A stretch of DNA of 64,000 nt from NCBI GenBank assembly GCA_016716085.1, contig JADJWY010000013.1:62001-126000 (forward strand). Direction: 5' to 3'. The DNA is from Hahellaceae bacterium (GTDB lineage: Bacteria > Pseudomonadota > Gammaproteobacteria > Pseudomonadales > Oleiphilaceae). Below are positions 41,560-49,201 of this stretch, in pieces. Numbering within the stretch: the stretch's first letter is position 1; every line of letters begins with the position of its first letter. The notes beneath the pieces are model-generated. The model had not been told where the DNA came from and ran no database searches. It worked only from the letters and a program-made list of their open reading frames with translations. The position numbers and the translations under genes are program-made.

Positions 41560-42324
41560 TCAGGTGTTTACTTTCTGCTGAATGGCTTTCAACATTCCCC
41601 GCAGGATGTTGACTTCCATTTTGTCGAGCCGAGCCCGCTGATACAGGCGACGAAGACGCGCCATCAATTGCCGCGGGTTGTCAGGGTCATGAAATCCAAC
41701 CTGCACCAGCGTTTCTTCCAGGTGGCGAACCATACGCTCAACATCATCGACGGTCGCCGCCGGCTCGTCCCAGCCTGGCCCATGCGGCCCCTGCTCGCCG
41801 GGAAGGGCAGATTCACCACCTGAGGCTTTGATCGCCTGCAAGTGAAACTCGTAGCAAATAATTTGTACGGCCATCCCCAGATTCAAGGCCGAGTAGCCAG
41901 GATTCGCCGGAATCTGTACATGCAGATTGCAGCGCTGCAGCTCTTCATTAGACAGCCCGCGCTCCTCGCGCCCAAAGACGACGGCCACCGATTGCTCAGC
42001 GTAGTCGGTATAAATGCGCTCAGCCAAATCGCGCGGTTCACTGATGGGCCACGGCAGTGTTCGACTGCGCGCACTGGTGCCCACAACCAGGTGACACCCC
42101 TCTACCGCCTCATCGAGTGAGTCAACCACCCGTGCTGACTGCAAAATATCGAGCGCGCCGGAAGAGCGGGCATCAGCTTTGGGATGTGGAAACTGATCCG
42201 GCCGAACCAGAACCAGTTGACTTAAGCACATGTTTTTCATGGCCCTGGCAACGGCGCCAATATTACCGGGGTGAGAGGTATTCAAAAGAACGATACGTAT
42301 ATTTTCCAACAATGTAATAGCCAC
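41560..42324 (-). CDS. trmJ: tRNA Nm32 2'-O-methyltransferase TrmJ
   Basis: TrmJ methylates the ribose of C32/U32 in tRNAs. The SPOUT fold shows IVLLNTSHPGNIGAVARAMK, then LVVGTSARSR and VAVVFGREERGLSNEEL, and the knot segment IPANPGYSALNLGMAVQII. The displayed start is the GTG at 42324 (254 residues), but AGGAG sits too close to it. The TTG at 42312 with AGGAG 11 bases upstream matches the E. coli N-terminus better. It is 18 bases before cysE and divergent from suhB. Confidence 0.94.
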   Translation of the reverse strand: MAITLLENIRIVLLNTSHPGNIGAVARAMKNMCLSQLVLVRPDQFPHPKADARSSGALDILQSARVVDSLDEAVEGCHLVVGTSARSRTLPWPISEPRDLAERIYTDYAEQSVAVVFGREERGLSNEELQRCNLHVQIPANPGYSALNLGMAVQIICYEFHLQAIKASGGESALPGEQGPHGPGWDEPAATVDDVERMVRHLEETLVQVGFHDPDNPRQLMARLRRLYQRARLDKMEVNILRGMLKAIQQKVNT

Positions 42325-42362
42325 TCCTGTGCGCAGGCATAGTCTTAAAGTGAGATTCCCCT

Positions 42363-42368
42363 TATAAT
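42363..42368 (+). promoter_or_regulatory. candidate -10 element of suhB promoter
   Basis: TATAAT occurs 36 bases before the suhB ATG in the trmJ/suhB divergent gap, but no recognisable -35 hexamer lies at 16-18 bases. This is a weak assignment. Confidence 0.4.
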
Positions 42369-42404
42369 GGGGGGTTCCTAAGTTCTTTTAAAGTGTGAGC
42401 CTCT

Positions 42405-43193
42405 ATGCAGCCCATGATCAATATTGCGTTGCGCTCTATTCGTGCGACCAATGAACAGATCCAGCTTATTCTGGACCGTGAGGAGCTATCCTTCACCGAT
42501 CCCGAAAAACTCAAGCGCGTCATTACGCGAGTCGACGGTGTGTTCTATGACGACCTGTCCAAAGCACTTCAGCGCGCCTACCCCAATCATATCGTCGCCA
42601 AAAAAGGCGATTTGAAAGGCGGCAAGGGCTACACCTGGCACATCATGCCGATCCACAACACCACCAGCCTTGCACGCGGTCTGTCAGACTGGTGCTTCAG
42701 CGTTATCTGCAAGAAAAATGACCAACCCGAACATGCGTTGGTTGTTTGCCCACTGTCAGGCGACGAATATACCGCAACGCGTGGCGGCGGCGCCTCTCAC
42801 AACGGCAAGCGACTCAGAGTGTCAAAAATCGCCGACCTCCAGTTAGCACTTATTTCAACAAACCTACTGGAGAAAGTTGTCGCCCCTGAAAAATCGGCCG
42901 ACTACTTCGAAACTTACCGTGAGCTGGAGAAGGACTGCTTCGGCATTCGCAGTGCGCACTGCATACCGCTTGAGCTGTGCCGTGTCGCCGCCGGAAACCT
43001 GGATATCAGCCTGCTGAAGGGCATCTCGCTACAAGAAACCGCCGCAGGGCTTCTGATCGCCAAAGAAGCTGGGGGATTGACGAGCGACTTTGCCGGAAAC
43101 CCCAGCGGGGACAGGTCGTCCTCCCTGATCTGCTGCAACCCCAAGTTGCTCAAACCCATTGCCCCCAAATTACAGCGTGTAAAAGCTGCTTAG
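42405..43193 (+). CDS. suhB: SuhB-like protein with lost catalytic metal ligands
   Basis: This 262-residue protein aligns along its length with E. coli SuhB (MQPMINIALRSIRA, ATRGGGASHNGKRLR, CRVAAGNLD, AAGLLIAKEAGGLTSDFAGN) and sits at the conserved suhB site beside trmJ. The metal site of inositol monophosphatases is gone. E67 is replaced by K67, D84 and D87 by M81 and H84 in WHIMPIHNTTS, and D212 by E211. Phosphatase activity is therefore unlikely. E. coli SuhB also works in rRNA transcription antitermination with the Nus factors, independently of catalysis. That role probably survives here (inference). Confidence 0.88.
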   Translation: MQPMINIALRSIRATNEQIQLILDREELSFTDPEKLKRVITRVDGVFYDDLSKALQRAYPNHIVAKKGDLKGGKGYTWHIMPIHNTTSLARGLSDWCFSVICKKNDQPEHALVVCPLSGDEYTATRGGGASHNGKRLRVSKIADLQLALISTNLLEKVVAPEKSADYFETYRELEKDCFGIRSAHCIPLELCRVAAGNLDISLLKGISLQETAAGLLIAKEAGGLTSDFAGNPSGDRSSSLICCNPKLLKPIAPKLQRVKAA

Positions 43194-43201
43194 CCCTAAA
43201 A

Positions 43202-43232
43202 CAAAACTGCCGGATCAGATCCGGCAGTTTTG
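43202..43232. terminator. bidirectional terminator between suhB and secF
   Basis: A perfect inverted repeat CAAAACTGCCGGATC / GATCCGGCAGTTTTG centred on 43217 forms a GC-rich hairpin ending in TTTT on the plus strand and AAAA on the minus strand. It lies between the convergent suhB and secF stops (43193 and 43243). Confidence 0.9.
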
Positions 43233-43242
43233 CACACCTCGA

Positions 43243-44157
43243 TCAAGGACGATCATCGACTTGAGCGCCTTCCTTCACAGGCTCCATGAGGTCTTCACTG
43301 GTAACGTTCATCATCAGCGCAAGGTTGCTTGCAATATAAACCGATGAGTAGGTCCCAATCAGAATCCCGATAATCAACGCCTTTGAAAATCCAACCAGCG
43401 CCTCACCACCAAACAGATACAATGCAACAACCACGAGCAAGGTCGTTACCCCCGTCATAATGGTTCTCGACAGGGTATCCGTGAGTGAGATATTAACGAT
43501 AGAGACCGGGGTTTCCTTTCTCAGCTTGCGAAAATTTTCCCGAATACGGTCAAACACAACAATGGTGTCGTTAAGAGAGTAACCAATGAGTGCGAGAATG
43601 GCCGCCAACACGTTTAGGTCAAACTCCCACCCCAGGATCGAAAACACCCCCAGAGTGATGGTCACATCATGAAACAAGGCAACGACAGCCCCTACGGAGA
43701 ATTTGAACTGGAAACGCATAGCCACGTATACCATGATGGTCAGAAGTGCCAGCAACAGCCCCAGACCACCATCCTCCCTCAACTCCTCACCGACCTGCGA
43801 TCCGACATAGTCGGCTTTGGTCAGCTTCACCTTACTATCCAGACCGCTCAGCGCATTCACAACATCCTGGCCGAGCGTATCCGTCAGCTCTTGCTGCAAA
43901 CGCACCAATACCGCCGTATCCGCCCCAAAAGTCTGAATAACCGCCTTGTCGAACCCATTTGAGGCCAGCGTCTCTCTGACCTCCCGAATCTCTGGCGCTG
44001 CTGAAAACTCAAGCTCCAGAGACGTACCACCAGTGAAATCCAGCCCCAGTGTTAGCCCCTTGACGGCCAGCGCAACAATCGACGCGAGAACCATCAACAA
44101 GGACAAAAGAGCCGTCGGCTTGGCAATGCCCATAAAATTAATAACGCGATTTTCCAT
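43243..44157 (-). CDS. secF: protein translocase subunit SecF
   Basis: SecF with SecD uses the proton gradient to pull preproteins out of the Sec channel. I chose the ATG at 44157, whose TGATG overlap with the secD stop indicates coupling, giving 304 residues. It has six membrane helices. The first periplasmic domain carries LGLDFTGGTSLELEF, and later helices contain LALIGYSLNDTIVVFDRIREN, here shortened to the diagnostic SLNDTIVVFDRIRE. It ends the queA-tgt-yajC-secD-secF operon. Confidence 0.96.
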   Translation of the reverse strand: MENRVINFMGIAKPTALLSLLMVLASIVALAVKGLTLGLDFTGGTSLELEFSAAPEIREVRETLASNGFDKAVIQTFGADTAVLVRLQQELTDTLGQDVVNALSGLDSKVKLTKADYVGSQVGEELREDGGLGLLLALLTIMVYVAMRFQFKFSVGAVVALFHDVTITLGVFSILGWEFDLNVLAAILALIGYSLNDTIVVFDRIRENFRKLRKETPVSIVNISLTDTLSRTIMTGVTTLLVVVALYLFGGEALVGFSKALIIGILIGTYSSVYIASNLALMMNVTSEDLMEPVKEGAQVDDRP

Positions 44158-46028
44158 CACGACACCGCCTTTTTGATTGAGCCAATAGAGATGGAGTCCA
44201 GTTTACGCCCGCCATAAACCATGTTGGTAATGGTGCGCGTCACCACGACTGCCGTAAACATGGACGTCAAAATACCAATGGACAGCGTCACCGCAAAGCC
44301 TTTGACCGGCCCCGATCCAATCGCGAACATAATGATTGCAGCAATCAGCGTGGTAATATTCGAGTCAAAGATGGAGATAAAGGCACGATCATAACCCGCA
44401 TGAATGGCCGACTGAACCGGCACACCATTGCGCAGCTCTTCGCGGATACGCTCAAAAATCAGCACGTTTGCATCGACCGCCATACCGACTGTCAAAACGA
44501 TACCGGCAATACCCGGCAGGGTCAGCGTTGCAGACAACATCGCCATAATCGAAACCAGGATGACAACGTTAGCCGCCAGCGCAATATTGGCAAGGAACCC
44601 AAAAAAACGGTAGAAGACCAGCATGAACACCAGAACCAGCACGAACCCGATCACCATGGAGTTCACGCCTGCCTCAATATTCTTCTGTCCGAGGCTCGGC
44701 CCAACGGTGCGCTCTTCAACAAAATAAACCGGGGCTGCCAGCGCACCGGATCGCAACAGCAACGCGAGCTCACTGGCTTCTGGCACGGAGTCCAGGCCGG
44801 TAATACGGAAGTCGTTACCCAGCGGTGACTGGATGGTCGCTAAAGAAATGATATTTTTTTCAACGTAGCGATCACGCTTTTCGACGGCCTGGCCATTCTC
44901 CTGCGCCATCCGAATGCGCTCTTTATGCTCAACAAAAAGCACGGCCATGCGACGCTGAACGGCATTCGCGGTGACACGGTACATTTTCTTACCGCCGGCT
45001 GAATCCAGTTTGATATTGACCTGGGGTTGGCCATGCTCATCAAAGTTTTGGGCCGCGTGCGCCACACTGCTTCCAGTGATAATAATGTCTTTTTCAATCA
45101 CCGCCGTGCGAGGATCTGAACGAAACTTGAAGGTTTCTGTCGTGCCCACACCCGCATCAGGACTCGCCTCCAAACGAAACTCCAGGTTTGCCGTAGCACC
45201 CAATACGCGCTTAGCGGCCGCTGTATCCTGAACACCCGGTAACTGAACGATGATCCGACCACGCCCCTGACGCTGTACCAGCGGTTCTGCCACCCCCAAT
45301 TCATTGACCCGATTTCGGATGGTGCTCAGGTTTTGGGAAACCGCGTAATCTTCAATTTCACGCAGGCGCGCCTCACTCAACTGCAAGGTCACCAGCTCTC
45401 CTTTATCGGAGCTGGTCTTTTCAATCAGGTAATTAGGGAACTCCTTGCGCGCAATCGCCAGGGCTTCATCCCGCTCACTTTCCTGCCGGAAAACAAGTTC
45501 AAGCTTTCCACCTTCGACAATGGACACCTGGCGATAACGAATCTTTGCTTCCCTGAGACTGGACTTGATATCACTCAGCGCGATCTCAAGGTTTTGCTGG
45601 GTCGCTTTTTCAAGATCGACTTCCAGCAGGAAGTGAACCCCACCGCGCAAATCGAGACCAAGTTTCATTGGGCTTGCGCCCATGGACGCCAACCACTCTG
45701 GTGTCGTAGGCACAAGGTTTAAAGCCACCACATAGTCTGAACCCAGTGCTGACTTAATGATCGGCTGCGCTTTAAGTTGCACATCGTTAGAATCGAAGCG
45801 AATCGTAATACCCTTTTCGCCCAACTCAGGTTGTCGATAAGCAATGCCCGCAGTGTCCAACGCATCCTGCGCTTTCTTCAGCTCGGCATCTGTGACAGAG
45901 ATCGCCCCGCGGGCGCCACTGACCTGAATCGCGTAGTCATCAGGATAAAGATTGGGTATGGCGTAGATGACACCCCACACAAGGGATGCCAGAACCAGCA
46001 GGGTCTTCCAGAGAGGATTTTTATTCAT
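44157..46028 (-). CDS. secD: protein translocase subunit SecD
   Basis: The 623-residue SecD has an N-terminal helix, a large periplasmic P1 domain (starting near MKLGLDLRGGVHFLLEVDLE), and five C-terminal helices with GMAVDANVLIFERIREELRN, where the conserved D of the membrane half lies. Size and motifs are normal. It follows yajC by 34 bases and overlaps secF. Confidence 0.97.
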   Translation of the reverse strand: MNKNPLWKTLLVLASLVWGVIYAIPNLYPDDYAIQVSGARGAISVTDAELKKAQDALDTAGIAYRQPELGEKGITIRFDSNDVQLKAQPIIKSALGSDYVVALNLVPTTPEWLASMGASPMKLGLDLRGGVHFLLEVDLEKATQQNLEIALSDIKSSLREAKIRYRQVSIVEGGKLELVFRQESERDEALAIARKEFPNYLIEKTSSDKGELVTLQLSEARLREIEDYAVSQNLSTIRNRVNELGVAEPLVQRQGRGRIIVQLPGVQDTAAAKRVLGATANLEFRLEASPDAGVGTTETFKFRSDPRTAVIEKDIIITGSSVAHAAQNFDEHGQPQVNIKLDSAGGKKMYRVTANAVQRRMAVLFVEHKERIRMAQENGQAVEKRDRYVEKNIISLATIQSPLGNDFRITGLDSVPEASELALLLRSGALAAPVYFVEERTVGPSLGQKNIEAGVNSMVIGFVLVLVFMLVFYRFFGFLANIALAANVVILVSIMAMLSATLTLPGIAGIVLTVGMAVDANVLIFERIREELRNGVPVQSAIHAGYDRAFISIFDSNITTLIAAIIMFAIGSGPVKGFAVTLSIGILTSMFTAVVVTRTITNMVYGGRKLDSISIGSIKKAVS

Positions 46029-46062
46029 AATGCGTAATCGCCCGTCGGCCTGACTGAGAGGC

Positions 46063-46428
46063 TTAGATATCTTTCAAAGTGCCCTTAGGCAGGGCGGTCG
46101 TCACGGCAAGCTTTTGAACCTTAACTTCAACTTTGTCAGCAATCTCAATCACAATGAAATCGTCTTTCAGGCGCACGATCCGGCCAGCAAGCCCACCATT
46201 TACGATCACTTCATCACCTTTGTTCAAGCCACCGACCAGATCCCGGTGTTCTTTGGCACGCTTGCTCTGCGGACGCCAGACCAGGAAGTAGAAAATCAAC
46301 ACAAACCCACCGAGAAAAACTACCTGCATGATCGCCCCCGGAGCCTGCTGGGGATCGGCTGCAGGCCCTTCAGCCAGCGCAGAGAAAGAGAACAGGAGCC
46401 CGGTAAGGGCAAGCCATAAGGATTTCAT
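46063..46428 (-). CDS. yajC: preprotein translocase accessory subunit YajC
   Basis: YajC is a single-pass protein of the SecDF complex. The 121-residue sequence has a cleavable-looking N-terminal hydrophobic stretch ending SALAEGP, a membrane helix (IMQVVFLGGFVLIFYFLVWR), and the conserved RPQSKRAKEHRDLVGGLNKG and GDEVIVNGGLAGRIV. It is 78 bases downstream of tgt on the same strand. Confidence 0.95.
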   Translation of the reverse strand: MKSLWLALTGLLFSFSALAEGPAADPQQAPGAIMQVVFLGGFVLIFYFLVWRPQSKRAKEHRDLVGGLNKGDEVIVNGGLAGRIVRLKDDFIVIEIADKVEVKVQKLAVTTALPKGTLKDI

Positions 46429-46506
46429 TTAGGGTACTCCGAGGTTGTTTAATTTTTCTGACAGTCTAGGTCTGCGATACGCCACCGAAAGGCGCAGAAT
46501 AGCGTG

Positions 46507-47616
46507 CTATTCAGGGATCCCCCCCTGTTGCTGACGGTAAAACTGCTCAACAAAGGCCGACAATTTACTCTCTTCAATTGCCTGACGCAAACCCGACATC
46601 AGCTTTTGGTAGTAGTGCAAATTATGAATCGTGTTCAGGGTTCCGCCCAGCATTTCGCCGCAGCGATCCAGGTGATGAAGATACGCACGACTAAAGTGCC
46701 GACAGGTATAACAATCACAGGTCGGATCGAGCGGACGGGTATCCTGGCGGTAGCGACTATTACGAAGTTTTAATACGCCCTGCGATGTGAACAGATGTGC
46801 ATTACGTGCATTACGGGTTGGCATGACACAATCAAACATATCAACCCCCCGGCACACGGCCTCGACGATGTCCTCCGGTTTACCCACCCCCATTAAATAA
46901 CGCGGCTTATCCGCTGGCATCTGGTGAGGCAGGTAATCCAGCACATGCATCATTTCCTCTTTTGGTTCTCCGACTGAGAGCCCTCCGATGGCATAGCCAT
47001 CAAAGCCGATGTCCGTCAAATTTTTCAGCGACACTTCACGCAGGTCAGGATACATGCCCCCCTGGACGATGCCAAACAAGGCTGCAGGTGAATCGCCATG
47101 CGCCTGACGACTCCGGGCAGCCCAACGCAGCGACAACTGCATGGAATCCGACGCTTCACGATGGGAGGCAGGGTATGGCGTACATTCGTCGAAGATCATC
47201 ACGATATCCGAGCCAAGTTCCCGCTGGACCTCGATGGACTTCTCCGGCGAAAGAAAAACCGGACTACCGTCGAGAGGTGACTTGAATTTGACACCCTCTT
47301 CCGTGATTTTCCGAAGCTTACCCAAACTAAAGACCTGAAACCCGCCCGAATCCGTCAGTATCGGGCGCTGCCACTGCATAAAGTCGTGCAGATCACCATG
47401 CGCACGAACGACTTCAGTCCCAGGACGCAACCACAAGTGAAAGGTATTACCCAGGATGATATGAGCACCGAGATCTTCGATCATCGATGGGACCAACCCC
47501 TTGACCGTCCCATAAGTGCCAACCGGCATGAAGGCCGGTGTTTGAACGTCACCCCGCGGAAACTTCAGAACGCCCCGTCGGGCTTTTCCATCGGTTGCGG
47601 TAAGTTCAAAGTTCAT
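46507..47616 (-). CDS. tgt: tRNA-guanine transglycosylase Tgt
   Basis: Tgt swaps guanine-34 for preQ1 in GUN-anticodon tRNAs. I place the start at the ATG 47616 because MNFELTATDGKARRG matches family N-termini, giving 369 residues. An ATG at 47634 overlapping the queA stop (ATGA) is also possible. Motifs are LTDSGGFQVFSL with the catalytic-site Asp, DECTPYPA, GYAIGGLSVGEP, VMPTRNARNAHLF, and the zinc site CDCYTCRHFSRAYLHH. Confidence 0.97.
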   Translation of the reverse strand: MNFELTATDGKARRGVLKFPRGDVQTPAFMPVGTYGTVKGLVPSMIEDLGAHIILGNTFHLWLRPGTEVVRAHGDLHDFMQWQRPILTDSGGFQVFSLGKLRKITEEGVKFKSPLDGSPVFLSPEKSIEVQRELGSDIVMIFDECTPYPASHREASDSMQLSLRWAARSRQAHGDSPAALFGIVQGGMYPDLREVSLKNLTDIGFDGYAIGGLSVGEPKEEMMHVLDYLPHQMPADKPRYLMGVGKPEDIVEAVCRGVDMFDCVMPTRNARNAHLFTSQGVLKLRNSRYRQDTRPLDPTCDCYTCRHFSRAYLHHLDRCGEMLGGTLNTIHNLHYYQKLMSGLRQAIEESKLSAFVEQFYRQQQGGIPE

Positions 47617-47630
47617 ATGACAGGTACGGG

Positions 47631-48677
47631 TCATCGCGTGGCGTCCTCCGGCTCAATAAACATGGCGTCGCCATAGCTGAAAAAGCGATACTGCTGCGCG
47701 ATCGCTTCCTGATAGGCCCGGCGGATAGCATTCCAACCCGCCATTGCACTGACCAGCATCAACAGGGTCGACTTTGGCAAATGAAAGTTGGTTACCAGCC
47801 CATCAACCACTTTGAAAGGATAGCCGGGGTAGATAAAGATGCGGGTATCGCCTTCAAAAGGCGACAACTTACCACTTGCCGCGGCAGATTCCAGCGCCCG
47901 AACCGAGGTCGTTCCCACCGCAATGACCCGCCCTCCTCGCTGACGCGCTTCGGCAACCTGCTGGCACAGTTTTTCGTCAACCTGAAGCCATTCCGCATGC
48001 ATGACATGGTCTTCGAGGCGCTCCACTCTGACGGGCTGATAGGTTCCCGCACCGACATGCAGTGTGACGTATCCCATTTCGACACCTTTATGACGCAGGG
48101 TCTGAAGCAGACCATCGTCAAAATGCAGTCCGGCCGTTGGCGCAGCGACCGCGCCGGGAACAACCCCATAAACGGTCTGGTAGCGTTCCTGATCTGATGC
48201 CTCATCCGGGCGCGTAATATAAGGTGGCAGAGGCATATGCCCATGACGCTCAAGTAATTTAAACAGCGACTGCCCGGGTGCGGCACTGAGACGGAAAAAC
48301 ATCCCGTCACGTCCGGTCATGGTGAGCGGCTCCCCTCCCTCCAGCACAATCAGGGTTCCGGGTTTGGGCGCTTTGCTGGCACGGATCTGGGCAATACACT
48401 CCCGGGCGCTCAATACACGCTCAATCAATACTTCGATTTTCCCGCCAGAGGCCTTTTGCGCGAATAAGCGCGCAGGGATGACACGCGTATTATTGAAAAC
48501 CAACAAATCCCCCGGACGTATCAGATTTTCAAGGCTGCGAAACATCTCGTGCCTGATTTGTCCTGATGGACGAGCCAGACAGAGCAGGCGGCTCGCCGAA
48601 CGTTCAGCCAACGGGTAGCGGGCTATCAGCTCATCCGGCAGGTGGTAGTCGAAGTCATCAACACGCATCGTAGACAT
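47631..48677 (-). CDS. queA: S-adenosylmethionine:tRNA ribosyltransferase-isomerase QueA
   Basis: QueA makes epoxyqueuosine from preQ1-tRNA. The 348-residue protein opens DDFDYHLPDELIARYPL and contains NNTRVIPARL, HMPLPPYITRPDEASDQERY, VAAPTAGLHFD and TNFHLPKSTLLMLVSA. The displayed start is the first ATG at 48677; the ATG three codons later (48668) is equally plausible. It heads the operon and diverges from tRNA-Leu, with about 110 bases between them. Confidence 0.97.
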   Translation of the reverse strand: MSTMRVDDFDYHLPDELIARYPLAERSASRLLCLARPSGQIRHEMFRSLENLIRPGDLLVFNNTRVIPARLFAQKASGGKIEVLIERVLSARECIAQIRASKAPKPGTLIVLEGGEPLTMTGRDGMFFRLSAAPGQSLFKLLERHGHMPLPPYITRPDEASDQERYQTVYGVVPGAVAAPTAGLHFDDGLLQTLRHKGVEMGYVTLHVGAGTYQPVRVERLEDHVMHAEWLQVDEKLCQQVAEARQRGGRVIAVGTTSVRALESAAASGKLSPFEGDTRIFIYPGYPFKVVDGLVTNFHLPKSTLLMLVSAMAGWNAIRRAYQEAIAQQYRFFSYGDAMFIEPEDATR

Positions 48678-48748
48678 TGCCTAAAAAAAGGGCTGCAAGC
48701 TTACCGCAACCTCAAAAGAATTCAACTGCAGCTTTGTGCGAATCAGTG

Positions 48749-48776
48749 TTGACGCATGAAGTAAAACCAGTATAAT
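48749..48776 (+). promoter_or_regulatory. sigma-70 promoter of tRNA-Leu
   Basis: TTGACG (48749-48754) and TATAAT (48771-48776) are separated by 16 bases, followed by a GC-rich discriminator (CGCCG). The mature tRNA begins 14 bases after the -10, so the leader is only about 7 bases. Confidence 0.82.
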
Positions 48777-48790
48777 CGCCGAACTCCTTA

Positions 48791-48875
48791 GCCGGGATGG
48801 CGGAACTGGTAGACGCGCACGACTCAAACTCGTGTTCCTAACGGAGTGAGAGTTCGATTCTCTCTCCCGGCACCA
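48791..48875 (+). tRNA. tRNA-Leu (CAA anticodon)
   Basis: The 85-nucleotide class II tRNA has acceptor stem GCCGGGA/TCCCGGC, the anticodon loop CTCAAAC on a CACGA/TCGTG stem, a long variable arm (TTCCTAACGGAG region), T-loop TTCGATT and encoded CCA. The CAA anticodon reads UUG codons. No second tRNA is adjacent. Confidence 0.95.
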
Positions 48876-48938
48876 CTTTACATATTCCTCTTTTGTTCTA
48901 ATCGGTGAAGAACGGCTCTCGTCCAACTGGAGAAGCTG

Positions 48939-49121
48939 ATGAGCAACGTCATTCCACTGTCATCCCACCGCCCCAAAAAAGTCACCCCCAAAGGCATGTG
49001 CCAACATGGCATTCACAAATGGGTGATCTGGAAAGACAAACAATTTGATTCACGCAAAGGCAAACTGGTTACCGTCTTCCGTTGCGAGCGCTGCGGCGAG
49101 CAAAAAGTCAAAGCAATCTGA
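48939..49121 (+). CDS. small conserved zinc-ribbon-like protein
   Basis: This 60-residue basic protein has CQHGIHKW in the middle and FRCERCGEQK near the end, a possible C/H…C-x2-C zinc ribbon. GGAGAAG lies 4 bases before the ATG. Lys-rich sequence suggests nucleic-acid or ribosome contact (inference). I do not recognise a named family. It lies 63 bases after tRNA-Leu, probably on its own transcript or read through from the tRNA promoter. Confidence 0.7.
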   Translation: MSNVIPLSSHRPKKVTPKGMCQHGIHKWVIWKDKQFDSRKGKLVTVFRCERCGEQKVKAI

Positions 49122-49201
49122 GCACTAAGTCTAACGAAGCACCCTTCAGGCAGGTTCTGCCAGATTGTCTATACTCCACTGGATAGCCCCAGTGGAATAG
49201 G

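Noticed and set aside
42405..43193. suhB as a decaying pseudogene
   Set aside because: The frame is intact and full-length with conserved structural segments and a terminator; only the metal site is altered, which fits loss of one function rather than decay.
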